Origin: Desulfatitalea sp. BRH_c12
GTDB taxonomy: Bacteria; Desulfobacterota; Desulfobacteria; Desulfobacterales; Desulfosarcinaceae
DNA: 40,229 nucleotides
Reading direction: 5' to 3'
NCBI GenBank assembly: GCA_000961655.1
Contig: LADR01000059.1
Span: 1-40,229, forward strand
In this document: positions 26,864 to 36,433 of the stretch, one piece after another
Layout: the number at the start of each line of letters is the position of its first letter
Numbering within the stretch: position 1 is the first letter of the stretch
Notes under the pieces: model-generated
The model's database searches: none
What the model was told of the DNA's origin: nothing
The model's input: the letters and a program-made list of their open reading frames with translations, nothing else
Translations under genes and position numbers: made by a program

Positions 26864-29620
26864 TCATGTGCAATGCAGACAAATGGTCATCCTTGTGCCC
26901 TCTCCAAGCTTGCTTTCCAAAGATACTTCTCCGCCATGTTCGCTGACAATTTTTTTCACGTTGGCCAGCCCGATGCCTGTTCCGCGGGCGCGCGTAGTAA
27001 ACAGCGGTTCGAAAGCCTTTTCCAATGTTTCCGCATTCATGCCCACGCCGTTGTCCAGAATTGCGATGATCACGTGGTCCGTTTGCATTTTGGCGTGGAT
27101 CGAAATGGCTGGGTCATACTGGCGGGAGGCCTCCTTGGCGAGTCGTTGCTGAGCCTTGATGGCCTGTATGGCATTATCGATGACGTTGATGAAAACCCGC
27201 CGCATTTTTTCAGGATCATGCGGGACAGCGGAAAAGTCTCCGGACTGTTCCAGGCCGATTGGAATGGTATTGTCTTCACACAATTGCTCGATGACCTGTT
27301 TTAATAGCGGTCTGATATCTTCCCTGACAAGAGATACATTACGTCCACGTGTATATTCCAGCAATTCGGATACAATGGCATCACACAGGGTCACCTGCTC
27401 ATCGATACGTTTAAAGTGTTTGGGCACTTTATCATCTTTGTCCCCGATATGTCTTTGCAGATAAAAGTTGGAAGACCGGATCACACCCAGGGGATTACGC
27501 AATTCGTGACTGACGGTGGCGGTGAGTTGGCCGAGTACGGACAGTTTTTCGCTTTTGATAAGTTCTTGTTGCGCGGCCTTCAGTTCCGCGGTGCGCGATT
27601 GCACCATCTCTTCCAGATGTTGCCGATACTGATCCAGTTCACGCTCGGCAAGTTTTCGCGCGCTAATGTCGACGGTCATGCTCAAAATGCAATCATCTCC
27701 TTTATATCGGATAGGGGCCGCTGAAAACAGGGTTTCCAGAAGGCCGCCATCTTTCGCTTTGAAGCAAACTTCCATGCCATTGACCTGGCCATCGCGTCGC
27801 AAGATCTCCAGCATGCGTTTGCGATCGGATGGATCGATGAGTTTTTCCAAGTCAAAGGTCGTGCGCCCGATGGTTTCCGCGCGACTGAAGCCGGTCTGCC
27901 GGCAAAAGGCTGAATTGACCTGTCTGAATTGCGAATCCGAAATGCGGGTGATCACGACAGCGTAGGGCGCCGATTCGAGAATCGTGCGATAGCTTTCCTC
28001 GCTTTCAGCCAAGGCCTGTTGAACCATCTTGAGGGGCGTGATGAGGGTTACTATGAAAAGGTAGCAGGGATTACCTTTGAACTGAATGGGTCTGGCAGAT
28101 ACCAGGTTGTCGGAGACCGTGCCCGATTTGTCGCGGAATTGCATTTCAAGGCCGCGCACCACACCATGCCGCAGCGCTGCCTCAAGGCGTTTGCGATCGG
28201 TGGGCGCGACAAACAGATTCACTTCGGTGGGGGTGCGGCCGGTGACCTCTTCGGAGCGATATCCGGTCAGATCGCAAAAGGCCCGATTGACTTCCACGTA
28301 ACGTCCATCCTCGATTCGGTTGACAGTGATCGTATCAGGCGACATATCCATCACTGTGCGATAACTCTCTTCGCTATCGCGCAACGCCATTTCCATCTGC
28401 ATCAACTCGGTGCGATCGCGTGATATTCCGAAAAAACCTATCGGTTCAGAGGCGGTATTGCGCATGAGGGACACCGACATTTCATGGATATGCATACGGC
28501 CGGCCTTGTCGATGATCTCGCATTCGAATATTTTTGTGGGTTGACCCGTTAAGAAAACGGTATTGAAAACCTGGCGCGTTTTCAGGATGGTTTTTTCGGA
28601 CATATAATCGCGGTAGTTCATGCCGATCACCTCGCTGTGCGAGCGGCCCAGATTTTTACACGTGGCGGCATTGGCGAAGGTGAAGCTGCCCGTCAAGTCA
28701 AGTTCATAATAGCATTCTTCCATGTTCGTCAGAATACTGGTATGCTTGCGCTTGCTCTCGTGCAGGGCTTTTTCGGTCTCTTTTTGTTGCGTGCGATCAA
28801 TCGTGAGCGTGCGAAATCCCGTTGGCTTACCGGATTCATCGCGTATCAGTGAAACGGAAGCATCCGATATCCTGCATGAGCCATCCTTGGCGAACATTGT
28901 GTGCCCATGAATTCGCCGGGGCAAGCCTGTGCGGTATACTTCTTGGTAAACAGTGTTGCTTAACTCAGTGGTTTCGGGTGGAGAATAGGCGCGGGAGTTC
29001 ACGCCGATCAGTTCATCTCGGGAATACCCCAACCTGCGGCATGCGGACGGATTGACAAAGGTGAAGTTACCTTTCAGGTCGGTTTCCGAGTAGCCTTCCT
29101 CAAGGGTTTCGATGATATGGCGATGCTTCTCTTCGCTTTGACGAAGCTCCTTTTCGAATTTTTTCTTTTCCGTAATATCGCGGGCGATTCCGGAAAAGCC
29201 CACCGTTTCACCGGCCGGGCCGTGCAGCAGGGCTACAGCGGCTTCGGCGCTGGCCAGCGTGCCATCTTTGCGGATGATGTCGTATGCGAACCGTTGGGAT
29301 GGAATTCCGCTTTTGTACACGTCGTGGAAGATGGCTCGCACGCGCCGGGCGTCCTCGCCGGACATGAGGGCGCGGAAGTCGAGTTGTCTCAGTTCATCCG
29401 GCGAGCGGCCATGAAACTGGCAGACGTAATCATTGAAAAAGGTAAGTTTGCCTGACAGATCTGTCTCGAAGTAGCTCTCGCCCATCCGCTCCAGAAGGAT
29501 TTCACATTGGGTTGAATGGATGCGGTTCTGCAAAGCGTGCGGTGTTTGAGATGATGAATGGCCGGATTGGGCGGCAAGGGGTGGATCGTCGACAGGATCT
29601 GAAGTCGGGTTGGCGTTCAT
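26864..29620 (-). CDS. Soluble histidine kinase with five PAS domains
   Basis: A 918-residue sensor without transmembrane helices. Five PAS/PAC repeats fill residues from about 40 to 665; the first three are similar to each other (GESYFETDLSGKLTF, EEGYSETDLKGNFTF, EECYYELDLTGSFTF), which suggests tandem duplication. Then come a coiled-coil linker, HisKA TVSHELRNPLG with His705, and an HATPase domain (N box FINVIDNAIQAI, ILDNGVGM, GTGIGLANVKK). There is no receiver, unlike the next gene, which has two. The start at 29620 has AAGGAA eight bases upstream. It sits between the outer-membrane barrel gene upstream and the receiver-kinase-receiver gene downstream, all on the minus strand. Confidence 0.9.
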   Translation of the reverse strand: MNANPTSDPVDDPPLAAQSGHSSSQTPHALQNRIHSTQCEILLERMGESYFETDLSGKLTFFNDYVCQFHGRSPDELRQLDFRALMSGEDARRVRAIFHDVYKSGIPSQRFAYDIIRKDGTLASAEAAVALLHGPAGETVGFSGIARDITEKKKFEKELRQSEEKHRHIIETLEEGYSETDLKGNFTFVNPSACRRLGYSRDELIGVNSRAYSPPETTELSNTVYQEVYRTGLPRRIHGHTMFAKDGSCRISDASVSLIRDESGKPTGFRTLTIDRTQQKETEKALHESKRKHTSILTNMEECYYELDLTGSFTFANAATCKNLGRSHSEVIGMNYRDYMSEKTILKTRQVFNTVFLTGQPTKIFECEIIDKAGRMHIHEMSVSLMRNTASEPIGFFGISRDRTELMQMEMALRDSEESYRTVMDMSPDTITVNRIEDGRYVEVNRAFCDLTGYRSEEVTGRTPTEVNLFVAPTDRKRLEAALRHGVVRGLEMQFRDKSGTVSDNLVSARPIQFKGNPCYLFIVTLITPLKMVQQALAESEESYRTILESAPYAVVITRISDSQFRQVNSAFCRQTGFSRAETIGRTTFDLEKLIDPSDRKRMLEILRRDGQVNGMEVCFKAKDGGLLETLFSAAPIRYKGDDCILSMTVDISARKLAERELDQYRQHLEEMVQSRTAELKAAQQELIKSEKLSVLGQLTATVSHELRNPLGVIRSSNFYLQRHIGDKDDKVPKHFKRIDEQVTLCDAIVSELLEYTRGRNVSLVREDIRPLLKQVIEQLCEDNTIPIGLEQSGDFSAVPHDPEKMRRVFINVIDNAIQAIKAQQRLAKEASRQYDPAISIHAKMQTDHVIIAILDNGVGMNAETLEKAFEPLFTTRARGTGIGLANVKKIVSEHGGEVSLESKLGEGTRMTICLHCT

Positions 29621-29849
29621 CAATGCGTTCCTTTTCAGGGCCCAAAGAAAGATCGTGCAGGTCATCGTAACACAGTACTGATCGAATGAAGCTATCGCAC
29701 ATGGCACTTAACCCAAACAATTCATGTATGTCAAAGCCCCGGGTGACTGTCAAACCGATATTCATTATCTGAACATCTTGTGCGCGGCAATGGGAATTGC
29801 CGACAAGACGTTTTACTCTGTCAATCGTCCACTCTGTTGTACGAACATG

Positions 29850-31139
29850 TCAGTAGTCGAGCGACAAGGTGAACAAGGCGCCTACATCGTCGCCGAAATA
29901 TGGGTCTTGGCTGAAGATGCCTGACAATCTGGCTTCGAGTTTGTCGTCCAGAAACCTGAACCCCGCGTTCATGCCGGCGTGCAGGGCGACATCTTGCCCC
30001 AGTACCGGTTGGTCGTAGTCGAGGTAAAGCATGTCCGCACCGAGAAAACTGTGGCTAAGGCCCAGAGGGTTGCGCCAATGCAAATTACAGCGCAAGAGAG
30101 AATAACTGTTCTGTTGCGTTTCACCCTGCATACGGCCTATCTCAATATTCAGTCGGCTTCCGCCGGTAGATCTCAGGTTGAACAACCCTGCATAATACAA
30201 GGCTTTTTCATCCCGCAGGTCATAGTCATACTGACGTGCACGCACGCCAATTTGAAGAGGCCGCGCGGCTTGCCAGAGCACATCGGTGCCGGCGATATTC
30301 ACGATTTCCTCATTAGCGCCCAGAAAACCGAAAAGACGATTTTCCATGCTGTGTTTGTCGAATTGGTCCTCGGTTTGAAAGTACCGGTAGAAAGGTCTGA
30401 GTTGCACCTTTTTATAGCGAAGCTGGGCCGAATAGCTGTGCTCGCGCCAACCCTGACCGTCGATGCTGTAGCTGGAGAGTCCGTTTACCGTGAGCCATGA
30501 CCCCAGGCGGAAAGTCATGTCTGCGCCGGCGTTTTCATGCCGGTTTTCTTCGTTGTCCTTTACTTTTTGGTAAGACAGGCCAATTTCATAAAGTGCCCTG
30601 GGGTGGGTGGCAATGCGGGCGCCATAAATCAAGTCGCCTTGCCGGCCATTGCTCGCCGCCGTGGAGGAAGGCAAGCCTCCAAAGGCCGTTGCGGAAAGTC
30701 CGCGCCCCAGACCGGTGGACACCTTCAATCCATCGACACGATCCTTGGTAACACCAGCCCTTATCTGTTGGCGTCCCAGCGTCAATCGCATCCTGTTGTA
30801 AGGTTGCGCCGATTTGAGGTGATTGAACATCGCGTTACTATCAGGCAGATTCTGATTGAATTCATCCTCTTCGAGCTCCAGCCCGACCCAGCCATGTTGG
30901 TGCAAAAACAGGTCGTCGACTTGGGAATAGCCCGACATCACCGCTGAAAAATCCCGTTTTAAAAAAAGTTCTTTTTCTTCGCCGGCGTTGCTTTCGGCGG
31001 GGTGTGGGGCAAAGGCATGCAAGAAATTTTTTCCGGTGCTTTGCCGGCCGGCACAAAAGACGTGCGAACAGAGACAAAGCTGGATCAAAAACGTAACGCA
31101 AACCCAAATGAACATGGAACGATGGAAAGGGTGGAACAA
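29850..31139 (-). CDS. Outer-membrane beta-barrel protein with TTG start
   Basis: A 429-residue predicted secreted barrel. The signal peptide is MFHPFHRSMFIWVCVTFLI and on to HVFCA, followed by a mature region with many short amphipathic strands rich in Tyr, Arg and Leu (RMRLTLGRQQIRAG, ALYEIGLSYQKV, YSAQLRYKKVQLRPFYRY) and a C-terminal aromatic strand ending LFTLSLDY, the usual outer-membrane assembly signal. No ligand can be assigned. Start choice: TTG at 31139 has AGGAGG nine bases upstream (31149-31154) and gives a signal peptide with a charged N-region; the in-frame ATG at 31115 has no ribosome site, and a TTG at 31145 is too close to the site. A sigma-54 promoter lies 37 bases upstream. 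Confidence 0.8.
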   Translation of the reverse strand: MFHPFHRSMFIWVCVTFLIQLCLCSHVFCAGRQSTGKNFLHAFAPHPAESNAGEEKELFLKRDFSAVMSGYSQVDDLFLHQHGWVGLELEEDEFNQNLPDSNAMFNHLKSAQPYNRMRLTLGRQQIRAGVTKDRVDGLKVSTGLGRGLSATAFGGLPSSTAASNGRQGDLIYGARIATHPRALYEIGLSYQKVKDNEENRHENAGADMTFRLGSWLTVNGLSSYSIDGQGWREHSYSAQLRYKKVQLRPFYRYFQTEDQFDKHSMENRLFGFLGANEEIVNIAGTDVLWQAARPLQIGVRARQYDYDLRDEKALYYAGLFNLRSTGGSRLNIEIGRMQGETQQNSYSLLRCNLHWRNPLGLSHSFLGADMLYLDYDQPVLGQDVALHAGMNAGFRFLDDKLEARLSGIFSQDPYFGDDVGALFTLSLDY

Positions 31140-31175
31140 AAGCAAACACCTCCTGGATCAGTTTTCAGGACTTAC

Positions 31176-31191
31176 AGCAATAGATGTGCCA
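31176..31191 (-). promoter_or_regulatory. Sigma-54 promoter of the barrel gene
   Basis: On the minus strand the sequence TGGCACATCTATTGCT fits the -24/-12 consensus (TGGCAC, five bases, TTGCW) at every conserved position and with the correct spacing. Transcription would begin near 31165, about ten bases before the ribosome site and 26 before the TTG start. Such a promoter needs an enhancer-binding activator; none is encoded in the window. Confidence 0.78.
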
Positions 31192-31390
31192 TGAGAAAAA
31201 GGTTTGGGATGTGGGCGATTATTACCGGCAAAAGTCGGTTTGTTTGGGTCCACGGCACGAACCGATTGTCGGAAGGAGGGTCAGATCGTGGGGGCAAATT
31301 TTCAGGGCAGGTTTGTAGATGCGGGAAAATTTTGAAACTCAATGCGAATATTGGCCCATTTGGGTCATGCATTCGCTCTCAATTATTTTA

Positions 31391-31466
31391 AGCTTAATTC
31401 AACTTTCGGGTTCCACCCGCCCGGCTCACCTCACTACGTGCCAATCCCGAAATTTGAGCTTAATTT
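31391..31466. repeat. Dispersed hairpin element, copy 1
   Basis: Inner arms TTCAACTTTCGGG (31398-31410) and CCCGAAATTTGAG (31446-31458) are complementary at all but two positions, and both are flanked by AGCTTAATT-type sequence. The 35-base centre contains CCACCCGCCCGGCTCACCTC (31413-31432), identical to the last 20 bases of the window at 40210-40229, and ends in CGTGCCAATC. It belongs to the same family as the elements at 31766 and 40045. Confidence 0.7.
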
Positions 31467-31567
31467 ACAAACAGGGCTATCAAGAGATACGGGCGTGGGG
31501 TGACCTATAAAAGCCCCGGTTCACCTCCTCCATGCCAAAAGTGGTACCTTTATCAAAAGTTGTAGTT

Positions 31568-31738
31568 GTAGGGTGGGCATTGCCCACCACTATTGTCCGC
31601 AAACAACATCATCGGTTTCTGACACTGATACCGCCCAAGCGATTGGATGACACCGGATCGAACATGGCGATGAAACGTTGTACGGACCATCGCAGAGGCG
31701 ATCAACATAAGACAAATGGTGGGCGATGCCCAACCTAC
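31568..31738. repeat. MITE-like element with 22-bp inverted ends
   Basis: GTAGGGTGGGCATTGCCCAC (22 bp with CA) at 31568-31589 is inverted at 31717-31738 with two mismatches, and each arm is itself partly palindromic (GGGCATTGCCC). The 127 bases between hold no gene. Ends of the GTAGGGTGGGCA type are seen on small non-autonomous repeats in many bacteria. No target-site duplication was identified. Confidence 0.7.
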
Positions 31739-31765
31739 CTGACTTCGCTGTCAATAATTTGGCTT

Positions 31766-31831
31766 GACGCAATTTTTCGGGTTCCACCCGACCGATCGCC
31801 TCGCTTTGTGCCATTTTAGAAAGTTGCGTTA
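31766..31831. repeat. Dispersed hairpin element, copy 2, overlapping the lhr stop
   Basis: The left arm GACGCAATTTTTC and the right arm GAAAGTTGCGTTA are inverted copies with a small mismatch. The centre, CGGGTTCCACCCGACCGATC and on to TTTGTGCC, is a diverged form of the centre of the element at 31391. The right arm reaches 31831 and supplies the last bases of the lhr coding sequence, including its TAA stop. Confidence 0.6.
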
Positions 31832-34800
31832 CGAGGTATGGCGGCGATACAGCAGGAGCGCGCTGTTGTCCGGCACGGTTTCGAAAAGGGCTTGCAGCAC
31901 GGCGACATAGGCCGGCTGCGTGGCAGCGGGAAGGCCATTGATCGACTGAATCCGGACACTGCGCAGAGGCATGAATGCCCGCGTCAGCAGGTGATCCAGA
32001 AAACGAAAATAGTCGCCAAGCCGCGGATGATCCGCTGGCACGCGAATGTCCAGACGTCGTCCAAATTGATGGGAAATGATGACCGTTGCAGCACCGTGAT
32101 AGACCAAGTGGACACCGGGCAGCCTTTTAGGCAAAGCGTTTTGCAGCGCCGTGATACCCAGTCCGCAGACAGAGGCCGGATCCATGGCGTTGAGCCAGTA
32201 GACAGCATCGTCGGGCAACGGATGTTGAAGGAGGCGCAGTGCCTTGGGAGAGATGAATTGAAGCCCCACGATGCTATCGAAGAAATGGCCGGCCAGCACT
32301 TCGCCCGAAAGCTCCATGAGGCGCAACGAGCGAAACAGTGCGGCCCATCGCAGCACGGGTAACTCGCGGACCAGCAGTTCGCGGAAGAGGATCCCGTAGC
32401 GGTCTAACAGCAGGCGCACGCGTTCTTTGCGGCGCTCCTCGCGTTCGATAAGATCATTGGTCACAGCGGGCACGGGGTATTCTATGCGGAACCAGTTGCC
32501 GATAGAAGGACGCGCGCCGCGCCATCGGTCAAACATGGCGCGGCTCTGCCGTTGGACGCTGCGGGCTGGCCGGGCAGTCGCATGTTCGGGCATTTTGAAC
32601 CCGGTTTGAATGCCGCGGCGCAGGGCGGAAAGCGTATCGTTGCTCACCGTCCCCTGCCAGACTGCTTTCCACAGGCGTTCGTTCAGGGCTGTCGCAGACG
32701 ATTCGGACATGTGTTCAAGGACTGAAAACGGATAGCGGCCGTTGCCCTCTGGGAAAAAATCAGACAAACCGGTTTGGTTGCTGATCTTTTGAGAGATTGG
32801 ATCGGATTCAGGGGCCACTTTTCCAGACGATTCTTCATCGCCGATCAAATCAAATTCTTCCTCAAAACAGAAGAGAATTTTATGTCCATTGTTCCCAATC
32901 CAGCGCAAAGTGCTGCCCTGCATCAGACGGTCGAACCATTCTGGCCGATAGCCGGACAGACGCGCCGGAAGAATTTCCGTTTCCCATGCGGCGGCCGATG
33001 CCGGTAAACAGAGCAACTGGTTCAAACGCAAGGGCAGATCTTCTTCTGTTTGATCTGAGTGGCCTATACCTTGGTAAGATGCCAGAAAAAGTGGCAGGCG
33101 CTCGACAGGCAGAGCTTCAACGGTGGGTGCGAAGCTCTTGCGGGATAGCCGTAGCAGACTTTCGAAGTTTTCCTGATCACACAAGTCATCCGTGCCGCTG
33201 TCTTTGATCAGCTGGCCAACGACGATGGTTTGTGCCGCGGCCAGATTTTCAATGGCCGGACTCAGGCGGGGCAGGGGGATGCCGAGTTCTCCTGAGATCG
33301 TCTCCACCGATCGTGGTCCATAAAAGCGCAGCCATTCACCGATCAACTCGGCCGAAACCGCGCGTGAGCGCCGCTTGGGCAATGGCGGGATGGGAACGGG
33401 TTTACCATCGAGAAGCGCTAATGACGGTCGGGCGGATGCATCGCCGTAAAAGTTTTCCAGGACGCGCGGTAGCAGCTCGCGGGCGACCACGAGCTTTGAC
33501 TGCGGATGCATCGCGGTTCTTAGAAGGACGACTTTCGTTGAAACAGGACCCACCAAGTCTTTTTCAACCAGCGCATGATCGCGAACCGCTGCCTGCAGCA
33601 ATGTCTGCCATTCCGACCAAGGCAGGGCGATGCGCTCTTTGATCCAATCGAGTAGTTCTTCGGGCGCATCGGGTGCGTAACCGGCGGCGAGGCGCTGGCG
33701 TTTTTCTTCGAAACGCTGGACCAGGTCTGCATCGATGTTCGGCCGCAAGCCAGGGTCCAGGGTGACTTCGTGCAGCAGATCGGGGCGTAAACGGCCGCCT
33801 TGCTCCGGTGCCGGGTGATCTTCCTGGTACATGTGATAGTTGACTTGTTGCCAGGTGGCGGCACGCGCCATGGGGCTCGGAAAAGGTGTGCGGACGTAGC
33901 TGCGGGTGATGATCCCGTTTTCCAACTCCTGCAGCAGCAGGCGCAGCTGGGGCAGATCAAATTCGTCTTGCAGGCAGGTGCGCCATGTTTCGACCAGGAT
34001 TGGAAAATCAGAGTAGGGTACCACAGCCGTCAAAAGTTTTTGGGCCCGCAGGCGCGTCAACCACAGCGGCATGCGCTGATTGATCTGCCGGCGCGGCAGC
34101 AGCAGGGCGCGTCCGGCGCATTCGCGGAAGCGTGCCCCGAAAAAACCGGTCTGGGCCAGTCTACGGTGCAGCAGGGCGTGCACTGTTTCCGCATGGACCA
34201 GGTTGAACAGGTCTTCGCCGCGCTGGTCCGGGGGCAGAAGAAAAGTGATCGTGTCGTTGGTGCAGAAAATCTGCGGTGTCGATCCGAAATGTTCAATCCA
34301 GGCTGCCTCAAACGCCACGGCCAATGGACGATTCACGCGGCCGCCCCACAAGGTGTGGCAAATCAGCTGGCGTCCGGCCGCGCGACCCGCACCCAGCGTC
34401 GTCTCTTCCAGAAGCAGGTGGTGCCGGTGCGGCAAAGCGGCGCCGGTATGGGTACGCTGATGCGCCAGATCTTCAAGCAAGCGGCGCGCATCGACGCTAT
34501 TCAGCGCGAAAAACTGTTCCAATTCAGACAGAAAGGCAGCGTCGTGCAGGCCCCCTTCGGCACGTTCTAAAAACTGCCCGATTTTTTCAGCCACGTGGTT
34601 TCCGCGCTGGTTCTGTTCGGCGCGCCAGAAAGGCGGGACCGGTTTACCCGGCGCTGCAGGCAGCACGCGCACATCGCTGTGGGTGATCCGGCGGATACGC
34701 CAGTTTTGGGCGCCCAGGGTGAATTCTTGTCCGACACGCGCTTCCCAGACAAATTCTTCATCCAGGTCTCCGATTTTAGCGCTGGTATGGGCGTGACGCA

Positions 34801-36334
34801 GGGCGTAATAGCCCCGGTCGGGTATGACGCCGCCTGAGGCATAAAGGGCCTGCAGGGCCCCCTTGCGTGCAGTGAGGCGCCGGTCGAGGCGGTCATGGGA
34901 GATTTTGGGTTGCAGTTCGCGGATGCGGCTGTCTTCAAATCGGCCTTCGAGCATGTCGATGACCAGGTCGAACTGGCGTCGCGTCAGATCGTGATAGGGT
35001 GCCGCCGTACGGATGACATTATACAGATCGTCAGGGTGCCAGGCCTCGAAGGCCAGCATGGATACCAGCACCTGGGCGAGCACATCCAGTGGCGCGCGCA
35101 ACGCGAAGGCGGGTTCGATATCGCCTTCGATAATGGCCCGGGCAGTAACGATGGCAGCGATCTTGTCGGCGATGTGGGACGGCAGAAAAGTGCCCCGACT
35201 GGTTTGGCCCACGCCATGACCGGCGCGTCCCACGCGCTGGACTGCTTCGGACACCGACCATGGCGTCTGCACCAGGATAACCTCGTCCAGGGCGCCGACA
35301 TCGATGCCCAGTTCCAGCGAGCCAGTGGCCACGATGGCCTTGAGGCGGCCGTGTTTGAGGTTGTTTTCGACCTCCGCGCGAATCTCTTTGGACAGTGAAC
35401 CGTGATGCGCGTAAGCGATCAGTTCGCCATGGCCGCGATTGATCATGAAGGTGAGTTTTTCGCACAGGCGCCGGCTATTTGCGAAGACCAGGGTCGAACG
35501 ATTTGTGTGCAGGTGTGTACGGATGTGTTCGGCAAAGGCATTCCAGAAGTCGTTGGGATCACGCGGACTTTCGGGCTCATCGAGCAGTCGGACGGTCAGG
35601 TCGTATTTTTTGGTTGCTCGAGGGGCCAGTACGCAGACCGGACGTGCTTCGAAAACAGGCGCTGAGCGATGGCCGGTTTGTCGAAACCCACCTACGAAAG
35701 AAGCCGCGGCAGCAAGCGGTTGGATGGTGGCGGACAGGGCGATACGCTGGAACTCGCCGCTCAAAAGGACCAGGCGCTCTATCGCCGTGATCAGGTGCGT
35801 CCCACGCCGGGTCGATAGTATTGCATGGATTTCGTCGAGGATGACGGTCTGCAGACTTCCCAGGATGGCGCGTCCGCTGGCTGAACTGAGCAGCAGGTTG
35901 AGGCTTTCCGGTGTGGTAATCAGAATTTCCGGTGGGCGGCGCACCATGCGACGGCGCTCGGAGGCAGGTGTATCCCCGCTGCGGGTCTGAACGCGTATTT
36001 CGGGAAAGCGGCGCCCGCGCCGCGTAAAAAGTTCCTGCAATTCGGCCAGAGGCGCCAGTACATTGCGTTGAATGTCATTGTTGAGCGCCTTGAGGGGCGA
36101 AACATACACAACGCGCGTGCACCCGGTTTGCCAGCGGGCGGTGATCCACTGATCGAGGGCCCACAAGAAAGCGGCCATGGTTTTGCCGCTGCCGGTCGGT
36201 GCCGTCAGCAGGAGGTGCGTGCCCCTGGAAATCGTCTGCCAGGCACGGGTTTGAATATCAGTGGGGGCCCCATGACGCTCACGAAACCATTCCGCTACGA
36301 GCGGGTCGAATAGAGATAAGGAATCTGCGCTCAT
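31829..36334 (-). CDS. lhr: Lhr family DEAD/DEAH helicase
   Basis: A 1501-residue superfamily 2 helicase, close to the 1538 residues of E. coli Lhr. Motifs in order: Q-type segment PTDIQTRAWQTI, Walker A TAPTGSGKT with Lys51, YVSPLKALNNDIQRN, motif II DEIH at 167-170, SATIQP, ATGSLELGIDVGALDEVI, and VQRVGRAGH. The long C-terminal half carries the Lhr-type region with EETTLGAGRAAGRQL and CHTLWGGRVNRPLAVAF, and a distal domain with winged-helix-like blocks. The family unwinds DNA-RNA hybrids and is linked to DNA repair. No recognisable nuclease or phosphoesterase partner is adjacent. The ATG at 36334 has no strong ribosome site; an in-frame TTG lies two codons upstream. It is divergent from the HEAT-repeat gene. 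Confidence 0.92.
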   Translation of the reverse strand: MSADSLSLFDPLVAEWFRERHGAPTDIQTRAWQTISRGTHLLLTAPTGSGKTMAAFLWALDQWITARWQTGCTRVVYVSPLKALNNDIQRNVLAPLAELQELFTRRGRRFPEIRVQTRSGDTPASERRRMVRRPPEILITTPESLNLLLSSASGRAILGSLQTVILDEIHAILSTRRGTHLITAIERLVLLSGEFQRIALSATIQPLAAAASFVGGFRQTGHRSAPVFEARPVCVLAPRATKKYDLTVRLLDEPESPRDPNDFWNAFAEHIRTHLHTNRSTLVFANSRRLCEKLTFMINRGHGELIAYAHHGSLSKEIRAEVENNLKHGRLKAIVATGSLELGIDVGALDEVILVQTPWSVSEAVQRVGRAGHGVGQTSRGTFLPSHIADKIAAIVTARAIIEGDIEPAFALRAPLDVLAQVLVSMLAFEAWHPDDLYNVIRTAAPYHDLTRRQFDLVIDMLEGRFEDSRIRELQPKISHDRLDRRLTARKGALQALYASGGVIPDRGYYALRHAHTSAKIGDLDEEFVWEARVGQEFTLGAQNWRIRRITHSDVRVLPAAPGKPVPPFWRAEQNQRGNHVAEKIGQFLERAEGGLHDAAFLSELEQFFALNSVDARRLLEDLAHQRTHTGAALPHRHHLLLEETTLGAGRAAGRQLICHTLWGGRVNRPLAVAFEAAWIEHFGSTPQIFCTNDTITFLLPPDQRGEDLFNLVHAETVHALLHRRLAQTGFFGARFRECAGRALLLPRRQINQRMPLWLTRLRAQKLLTAVVPYSDFPILVETWRTCLQDEFDLPQLRLLLQELENGIITRSYVRTPFPSPMARAATWQQVNYHMYQEDHPAPEQGGRLRPDLLHEVTLDPGLRPNIDADLVQRFEEKRQRLAAGYAPDAPEELLDWIKERIALPWSEWQTLLQAAVRDHALVEKDLVGPVSTKVVLLRTAMHPQSKLVVARELLPRVLENFYGDASARPSLALLDGKPVPIPPLPKRRSRAVSAELIGEWLRFYGPRSVETISGELGIPLPRLSPAIENLAAAQTIVVGQLIKDSGTDDLCDQENFESLLRLSRKSFAPTVEALPVERLPLFLASYQGIGHSDQTEEDLPLRLNQLLCLPASAAAWETEILPARLSGYRPEWFDRLMQGSTLRWIGNNGHKILFCFEEEFDLIGDEESSGKVAPESDPISQKISNQTGLSDFFPEGNGRYPFSVLEHMSESSATALNERLWKAVWQGTVSNDTLSALRRGIQTGFKMPEHATARPARSVQRQSRAMFDRWRGARPSIGNWFRIEYPVPAVTNDLIEREERRKERVRLLLDRYGILFRELLVRELPVLRWAALFRSLRLMELSGEVLAGHFFDSIVGLQFISPKALRLLQHPLPDDAVYWLNAMDPASVCGLGITALQNALPKRLPGVHLVYHGAATVIISHQFGRRLDIRVPADHPRLGDYFRFLDHLLTRAFMPLRSVRIQSINGLPAATQPAYVAVLQALFETVPDNSALLLYRRHTS

Positions 36335-36433
36335 GCGCAAGGTTTAACACCGAACCGTGGGTGCGGCAAGCCCGAGTGGCGTTTGGGACGTCTGAAGTTT
36401 CCCCTTTCTTCTTTTTTTTATCTATGACCATAC

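Larger units (their letters stand above)
31140..31828. other. Gene-free repeat-rich intergenic region
   Basis: About 690 bases separate the barrel gene from the end of lhr. No frame here has a ribosome site or recognisable content. The stretch holds the sigma-54 promoter and ribosome site of the barrel gene, two hairpin elements of one family (31391-31466 and 31766-31831) and a third inverted-repeat element (31568-31738). The sequence is less GC-rich than the flanking genes. Confidence 0.7.

Noticed and set aside
29979-30500. Plus-strand frame opposite the barrel gene
   Set aside because: The minus-strand gene has a signal peptide, barrel pattern, ribosome site and promoter; the opposite frame has none.
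31319-31819. Short frames in the repeat-rich region
   Set aside because: They run through inverted repeats, lack ribosome sites and show no domain content.
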